Assembly (NCBI GenBank): GCA_022747635.1
Contig: JAKTNV010000003.1
Span: forward strand, 93,536,790 to 93,600,789
Source of the DNA: Hetaerina americana
Lineage: Eukaryota > Arthropoda > Insecta > Odonata > Calopterygidae
DNA: 64,000 nt
Direction: 5' to 3'
Part shown: positions 60,646-64,000 of the stretch, piece after piece
How the letters are laid out: each line of letters begins with the position of its first letter
Position numbering within the stretch: position 1 is the stretch's first letter
Notes under the pieces: generated by a model
The model's database searches: none
Seen by the model: the letters and a program-made list of their open reading frames with translations, nothing else
What the model was told of the DNA's origin: nothing
Translations under genes and position numbers: made by a program

Positions 60646-61706
60646 CATTTCATATTTAGGCATTAATAAAAAATTCCTTTATCACTCATTTTCCATCATT
60701 TTATTCCTTAATATGAACACCTTTTTATTTTCAATGGTGAAATTACTTTATGCTCTGAACAATATGTTTGAAACTCCATAAACAGATTTTCCTTTGAAGA
60801 TATGAGGTGTTGAATCATGCCAATTGGCTTATCAGTATGGTGTCCCTATTAAAATAATAATTAACTTCATTTGTTTTGTCACTAATTGACATATTAATTA
60901 TGTTTATATTTCTGATAGGCTGTTCCATCTCAGGCCCAGAAGGGTGCAATCTCTTCATCTATCACTTACCTCAGGAGTTTGGTGATGCAGAATTGATGCA
61001 GATGTTCCTTCCATTTGGCAATGTCATCAGTTCCAAAGTTTTTATTGACCGAGCAACAAATCAGAGCAAATGCTTTGGTAATTGAAGCAGTGAATATGAT
61101 ATATCAATTTTAATTTCCAATTATTATTTGTTTGGGAGTACAGAAATGCTATGAGAAATTTTAAGATAAATGATTTCAAGGCAGGATCATTGTGCCATTT
61201 TTCCCTATGTCAATTTATTATTTTTATGAATGATTAAATTTTGTTGACAAATACAAAGTTTTTGCTTATCCTTAATATTAAAATTAAATTACACAATCAT
61301 GGTGCAATTCTTCTTTTTTAATACTATGACTCCAAGTAAAAATTTATCATACAAATAACCTTCTGTTTACCATGTAATTTCTATGAGTCTCAGTAGCTTT
61401 TGTGGTAAACATATATTTAAATTGAATAATATTGAGTAAAAATAGATTGTTTTTGTAACATTTACCGCTCAATTGCAAATCAAAGACATTTTCATTTTTT
61501 TTTATTTAACATTATGCTGAAATTATTAGAATTTCTTGTAGAGTAGACATATGAGCGATTATTTTTCTGGTTCTTCAGGTTTCGTTAGCTTTGATAATCC
61601 TGCCAGCGCACAGGCAGCAATTCAGGCCATGAATGGTTTCCAGATTGGAATGAAGCGACTTAAAGTTCAACTAAAGAGGCCAAAAGATGCAAATCGTCCA
61701 TACTAG
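43831..61706 (+). CDS. bru3: CELF/Bruno-family RNA-binding protein, 3' eight coding exons (5' part outside window)
   Basis: CELF/Bruno proteins bind UG-rich RNA and control alternative splicing, mRNA decay and translation in nucleus and cytoplasm. Joining 43831-43910, 44652-44795, 45782-45878, 46334-46486, 54799-54873, 55594-55671, 60919-61077 and 61579-61706 gives 914 nt; with one base from the preceding exon this is 304 codons plus TAG, and every junction is GT-AG and keeps frame. The product has the second half of RRM2 (RNP1-like GCAFVKF), a linker rich in Ala, Gln, Pro and Asn ([18 protein letters not shown]), and a full RRM3 (RNP2 LFIYHL, RNP1 KCFGFVSF) ending [10 protein letters not shown], the family's hallmark C-terminus. 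RRM1 and the start of RRM2 lie upstream of the window or were missed. Family membership is certain. Choice of bru3 over bru2 rests on remembered similarity of the linker; the sequence is unlike Drosophila aret/bru1. Confidence 0.95.
43911..44651 (+). other. Bruno intron 1
   Basis: 741 bp, gtgagt to ttgcag; CpG density still ordinary. No other feature. Confidence 0.93.
44652..44795 (+). CDS. bru3: Bruno/CELF coding exon b: end of RRM2 and start of linker
   Basis: A phase-0 exon of exactly 48 codons after acceptor ttgcag, ending at donor gtaaac. It begins [18 protein letters not shown], the conserved end of RRM2, and continues into the linker [18 protein letters not shown]. Third codon positions are rich in G or C and about 14 CpGs occur in 144 nt. 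The donor is followed 14 bases later by a run of 12 C (44810-44821). If intron 2 were retained the frame would stay open to 44942 and give a protein lacking RRM3; I infer no such isoform without transcript data. Confidence 0.96.
44796..45781 (+). other. Bruno intron 2
   Basis: 986 bp, gtaaac to atgcag, with a C12 run at 44810-44821 just after the donor. CpG density drops within it, around 45.2-45.4 kb. Confidence 0.93.
45782..45878 (+). CDS. bru3: Bruno/CELF coding exon c: Ala/Gln-rich linker
   Basis: The exon follows acceptor atgcag and ends at gtgagt. It encodes 32 complete codons, [20 protein letters not shown] at the start and MPHAALN at the end, plus one base of a Gly codon finished in the next exon. 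This matches the linker between RRM2 and RRM3 in insect Bruno-3-like and vertebrate CELF1/2-like proteins, a low-complexity region used in splicing activation and protein contacts. Only one CpG is present in 97 nt, which contrasts with the two preceding exons. Confidence 0.94.
45879..46333 (+). other. Bruno intron 3
   Basis: 455 bp, gtgagt to ttctag; AT-rich, nothing else seen. Confidence 0.93.
46334..46486 (+). CDS. bru3: Bruno/CELF coding exon d: Pro/Asn-rich linker
   Basis: The exon follows acceptor tttttttctag and ends at donor gtaagt. After completing a Gly codon it encodes [20 protein letters not shown], then [18 protein letters not shown] and [12 protein letters not shown]. The [12 protein letters not shown] and TPNGQPGG blocks are what I recall from the insect Bruno-3-type linker. 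It leaves one C that joins the next exon to form a Pro codon. The reading frame runs open into the intron to 46686, which looks like chance in AT-rich DNA. Only one CpG lies in 153 nt. Confidence 0.94.
46487..54798 (+). other. Bruno intron 4 (8.3 kb)
   Basis: gtaagt to ttccag. AT-rich and strongly CpG-poor (four CpGs counted in 47041-48240). It holds the 68-bp degenerate repeat at 53455 and no supported gene or exon. Confidence 0.9.
53455..53640. repeat. Degenerate tandem repeat, 68-bp spacing, three units
   Basis: The word aattgcag occurs at 53455, 53523 and 53591, spaced exactly 68 bases each time, and each copy is followed by a TTCT-rich stretch. The rest of each unit is poorly conserved. 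It lies deep in intron 4. Confidence 0.4.
54799..54873 (+). CDS. bru3: Bruno/CELF coding exon e: small linker exon after an 8.3-kb intron
   Basis: A 75-nt exon after acceptor cattccag, ending at donor gtatgt. It completes a Pro codon and reads [20 protein letters not shown] followed by YPGV, with one base left over. The AAYPGMQ and YPGV blocks align with the PLQQAYAGMQ-type segment before RRM3 in CELF proteins. Phase (1 in, 1 out) equals that of both neighbours, so skipping it would keep the frame; it is a natural cassette-exon candidate. It has no CpG. Confidence 0.92.
54874..55593 (+). other. Bruno intron 5
   Basis: 720 bp, gtatgt to tggcag, T-rich; nothing else seen. Confidence 0.92.
55594..55671 (+). 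CDS. bru3: Bruno/CELF coding exon f: linker up to RRM3
   Basis: A 78-nt exon after acceptor cttcttggcag, ending at donor gtaaga. It completes an Ala codon and encodes [20 protein letters not shown] and PTQRE, with the first base of a Gly codon at the end. The AYPAVYGQ and QRE blocks are conserved just before RRM3 in CELF proteins. It is symmetric (phase 1 to phase 1), like the exons on both sides, so it too could be skipped without a frameshift. Confidence 0.94.
56609..56642. repeat. Short (CT)n microsatellite in intron 6
   Basis: CT repeat with single-base interruptions (ttt, gtc). Confidence 0.9.
60081..60219. repeat. Long (TA)n array in intron 6
   Basis: TA repeat with gtatgta and aaataaa interruptions, ending exactly at the candidate MITE at 60220. 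Confidence 0.95.
60220..60294. mobile_element. Putative mariner-like MITE or solo hairpin inside a TA array
   Basis: About 75 bp between TA-rich DNA on both sides. The left end reads gggtgcagcaccataacttc; the inverse of the right end reads gggctcggcaacataacttc, so the ends are inverted repeats with about five mismatches in 20, continued by complementary T and A runs. Ends of the CAGGG type and TA flanks are typical of mariner-derived elements. It does not match the terminal repeats of the complete mariner at 10020 beyond the first few bases. Copies elsewhere in the genome would be needed to prove mobility. Confidence 0.5.
60517..60580 (+). promoter_or_regulatory. UG-rich intronic tract upstream of the RRM3 exon
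   Basis: The stretch contains tttgtgtgtgtgcgtgtgtt, then gtgtgtgtttgtgtgtatat and gtgtat. CELF/Bruno proteins prefer UGU-rich RNA of this kind. It sits about 340 bases before the exon that has an alternative acceptor, so self-regulated splicing is possible. This is inference; a plain (TG)n microsatellite explains it equally well. Confidence 0.35.
60591..60643. repeat. (TA)n microsatellite in intron 6
   Basis: TA repeat following an aataaataaa run and the UG-rich tract. Confidence 0.95.
60919..60933 (+). promoter_or_regulatory. Tandem 3' splice-site choice before RRM3 (15-nt alternative segment)
   Basis: The acceptor ctgatag is followed 15 nt later by ccatctcag. Use of the second AG joins the leftover G to GCCCAG and gives REGPEG instead of [11 protein letters not shown], in frame. 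Both protein forms are familiar among CELF family members. The sequence shows that the choice is possible, not that it is used here. Confidence 0.55.
60919..61077 (+). CDS. bru3: Bruno/CELF coding exon g: first two thirds of RRM3
   Basis: The exon follows acceptor ttctgatag and ends at donor gtaatt. It encodes [20 protein letters not shown] and continues through [20 protein letters not shown] to KCF. RNP2 is LFIYHL; RNP1 (KCFGFVSF) is interrupted by the following intron inside its Gly codon. A second AG at 60932-60933 could act as an in-frame acceptor that removes 15 nt (CSISG), a choice known in CELF family members. A UG-rich tract lies about 340-400 bases upstream. The intron before it is 5.2 kb. 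Confidence 0.97.
61078..61578 (+). other. Bruno intron 7
   Basis: 501 bp, gtaatt to cttcag, interrupting RRM3 RNP1 within its Gly codon. Confidence 0.95.
61579..61706 (+). CDS. bru3: Bruno/CELF last coding exon h: end of RRM3 and stop
   Basis: The exon follows acceptor tctggttcttcag. It completes the split Gly and encodes [20 protein letters not shown], then [21 protein letters not shown] and TAG at 61704-61706. This gives beta3, alpha2 and beta4 of RRM3 plus the invariant basic C-terminal tail. The stop matches the position used across the family, so the protein is not truncated at this end. Stop-codon readthrough would add only three codons before another in-frame TAG. Confidence 0.97.
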
Positions 61707-61738
61707 CGACAAATTTAGGAAATGCTGGGAAAACAGAG

Positions 61739-62103
61739 GTATGTTTATTAACCATTATTCTTCACTAGATATGCCATCAACCCGGTGATTACAAACTTAG
61801 TCGACATGACATTAAAAGGCAAGCATTTAACTAAATGAATGATTTAAACATATTGATTAATAATTGTTTTTAAATAGACAAAGCAATGAGTTGACATTTT
61901 TTCTTAAATATATTGAGTGTGTTACATGTATTTTTGTACTCTTAGGTTATTTAGAGTCATTTTTAATAGTTTATTTTTAAAATAAGGGGATTGTGAACAA
62001 AATTAATCATTGTAAGTATCATAGAAATTGTAACGTTTCATCTTTAATATTGATGTAATTATGCAGAACCAACCATTCATTCTGTTTTTCCACCATCCTT
62101 CAG
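61739..62103 (+). other. Probable 3' UTR intron
   Basis: The boundaries are AG|gtatgt and a T/C-rich tract ending tccttcag|tg. An intron more than 50-55 nt after the stop would invite decay, but here the junction is only 32 nt downstream, which is compatible with a normal stop. An alternative weaker acceptor is atgcag at 62061-62066. Inferred from splice signals only. Confidence 0.5.
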
Positions 62104-63790
62104 TGTCATGGAAACTAAGCCGCTGCGCCCAAAATGGTTGCCATACATACCTAAACAATATTGGCGCCCCAGTAAGTGGCAGATGTTGTGCTAATGTTGT
62201 CACATTGATGGTGCTGTCAAATTAATATGCTGTAGCTCCATAATTCCTTACCATTTGTAAATGTAATAATTGGGTGTACTATTTTACTGCAGTGGTGTTT
62301 ATTTGTTTATGTGAGTAAAAGAGTGTACAGGATAACCACAAAGTAAGCCATGAGAAAATGCAAACAAGAATATCATTTTACTTTCTGAGAAAGGGATGCA
62401 TTGACTTGTGTAATAATGTTGCATCATGATTTTCAATGCATATGGATAATGTAATATCAATTATGCCCCATCACATATTGCCATACTTGGTTTTGTATTG
62501 TCTACCCTAATAAGTAGCCTTGCCAGGTTGTTTCACTCAATAATAACATTTGCTAACTCTATTATATGAGGATAATTAGTTTCAACTTTCATTCCATGAG
62601 CAAAATGTGCCTATTGAACTGAAGTAAAGTAATTGCTGCCATATACATGCAGGTAATTTTGACAGATTTCCCCTTTATGAAACTTTAAATGGATGATGAA
62701 AGTGAACTCAGTCCCAGACAGCATAAAATGTTTAGAAATTCACTCTGATCAAGTATATTTCTGTGAAAAATTAAATTACTAAGCACCAGACACCACCCTA
62801 TCCATATTTTAGATGATTGCAAATAATTTTCATAGATACCATGTTTCCATGAGTCAGTAGTACTCCTTACACTGCTATAGTGGTGACCTTGAAAATAACC
62901 CACATTTTGCTGTTAATGAATCCAAAAAAATGTGTTCAAGTTCTTGTGCGCCTACTTCTCTTGCAGTGTATTTAATGACAAGCTCAAATTACCGTCTTCT
63001 TTTGAATCAATCAAGTCAATGAATTATTGCAGAGGTAGCATCTTACTTACAGTGTAATATGAGTACCAATTTGCCATCATATCTGTACCTGTTTGAATCA
63101 TCATTTCATTACTTTATGACTTGGAATTAATAAGTAAATGGGAATATGGGGAATGCAAGTGTTAAATTATTGTTCATGGATGTTGGAAAAGTCAGTTCTT
63201 GAGACTGATTACTATCTACCATAGCTCCAGCTTCATTTCAAATATCTCACATTATCAGCATTAAAGATGAAAATGATAGAGTGAAAAATATGATATTGAT
63301 GTGCTCTGTCATTTTTGAGTCAATAATTTTACATTAACTGAATATACTGTCTTACGACTATTTATATGTTCTATTCTCATGTAGTTATTTATTATAAATG
63401 CAGCTTTTGAAACTGCAGTATCTTGGATTTAGTAAGTTGATCACTGATTATGCTACTGGTTTAGATTCATTGTAAATTAAAATCTGGCCATAATGTGTGT
63501 ATTCAGCTGTTTAGACAATCCACCCTCTACCTCGGTCATTGGGTTCCATAACTTTAGGGGGTGCCTAGAAGCTAATTTGCATCTGCAGCATATCTGGTTG
63601 CTCATCATTTTCATGCCCATGAATTTCATTCTTGTATGAAGCATTTTAAGGAAAAAATTAACAATGTCCAATATTCCTCGCAGTGAATGACATAGAATAA
63701 TGCCTATTTAGGCACTATAATAGTACCAGAGAGATTTATCCTGCAGATTATTAGTTATGTGCACACCATCTAAATTATAAAGCCCCAAGG

Positions 63791-63796
63791 AATAAA
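63791..63796 (+). terminator. Candidate polyadenylation signal AATAAA
   Basis: The canonical hexamer I noticed downstream of the stop, about 2.1 kb away, in AT-rich sequence. Actual use is not shown, and the 3' UTR may continue past the window. Confidence 0.3.
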
Positions 63797-64000
63797 ATAT
63801 GAAATCTAGCTGCAATACAGAAATGATGTTACTTTTTTGACAAATTTCATTCTAAAATGTTGGTATTACAATGCCAAAAATTTTGTAATCATTTCATGAT
63901 TGAAAAACAGTAAAACTAGATAGGTCAAAATGTACAGTTTTTATAATAATAGATTATTGTTTTTTTAGTCTGAATTAATAGGGCTTCAATCCTCCTGGCT

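Larger units (their letters stand above)
55672..60918 (+). other. Bruno intron 6 (5.2 kb)
   Basis: gtaaga to tgatag. Contains (CT)n at 56609, TA arrays at 60081 and 60591, the MITE-like hairpin at 60220 and the UG tract at 60517. No other gene. Confidence 0.92.
61707..64000 (+). other. 3' UTR and 3' flank of the Bruno gene, with probable UTR intron
   Basis: After the stop, 32 nt lead to a good donor (cagag|gtatgt, 61738/61739). A strong acceptor, with a pyrimidine tract ending in tccttcag at 62103, lies 365 bases downstream, so the 3' UTR is probably spliced and resumes at 62104. The rest is AT-rich with no open frame I can support. U/G-rich stretches (gtgtttatttgtttatgtg near 62293) could bind CELF proteins. 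A canonical AATAAA occurs at 63791-63796 and is a candidate polyadenylation signal; the true 3' end is not determined. Confidence 0.6.

Noticed and set aside
1..64000. CRISPR arrays, bacterial operons or rRNA genes
   Set aside because: No regularly spaced identical repeats with unique spacers, no packed cistrons and no rRNA sequence; the window is eukaryotic.

Overview
The window is eukaryotic and almost certainly arthropod, probably an insect with a large, intron-rich genome. It holds the 3' part of one multi-exon gene on the + strand, with GT-AG introns from about 0.45 to 8.3 kb. It also holds one complete mariner transposon, many (TA)n, (TC)n and (TG)n microsatellites, and no bacterial-style gene packing. 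I cannot name the species.

The gene is a CELF/Bruno-family RNA-binding protein, most like insect Bruno-3. Eight coding exons at 43831-61706 join in one consistent reading frame and encode the C-terminal 304 residues: the second half of RRM2, the linker, and a complete RRM3 ending in a TAG stop. RRM1 and the first half of RRM2 are missing. Since the first visible exon starts mid-codon behind an acceptor, the gene must begin upstream, and most or all of 1-43830 is likely one very long intron, possibly with alternative promoters. The 3' UTR follows the stop and seems to contain an intron of its own (61739-62103).

Layout: 1-9999 is AT-rich DNA broken by GC-rich islands that are nearly all purine or all pyrimidine on one strand. 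At 10020-11343 is an intact mariner with 30-bp perfect terminal inverted repeats, a TA target duplication and an open DD34D transposase. From 11.3 to 42.7 kb the same pattern continues, with AT-rich intervals, strand-asymmetric islands and microsatellites, plus long TA hairpins (22.7-22.9 kb), a structured segment between TA arrays (17.1-17.3 kb), an 18-bp stem-loop beside a possible promoter (34.5-35.0 kb), a diverged repeat pair (35.3 and 36.3 kb) and a CpG-rich block with a perfect E-box palindrome (40.7-41.3 kb). From 43.8 kb to the end is the Bruno gene and its 3' flank. From about 45.3 kb the DNA becomes strongly CpG-poor and the islands vanish.

Most long open frames upstream of 43 kb are proline-, arginine- or glycine-rich translations of polypurine/polypyrimidine islands, or Ile-Tyr translations of TA repeats, and are not annotated as genes. 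I found no convincing new multi-gene system. The best leads are the CpG and codon-composition break inside the Bruno gene, the array of skewed islands in its giant intron, the possible self-regulatory UG tract before the RRM3 exon, and the candidate internal promoters.
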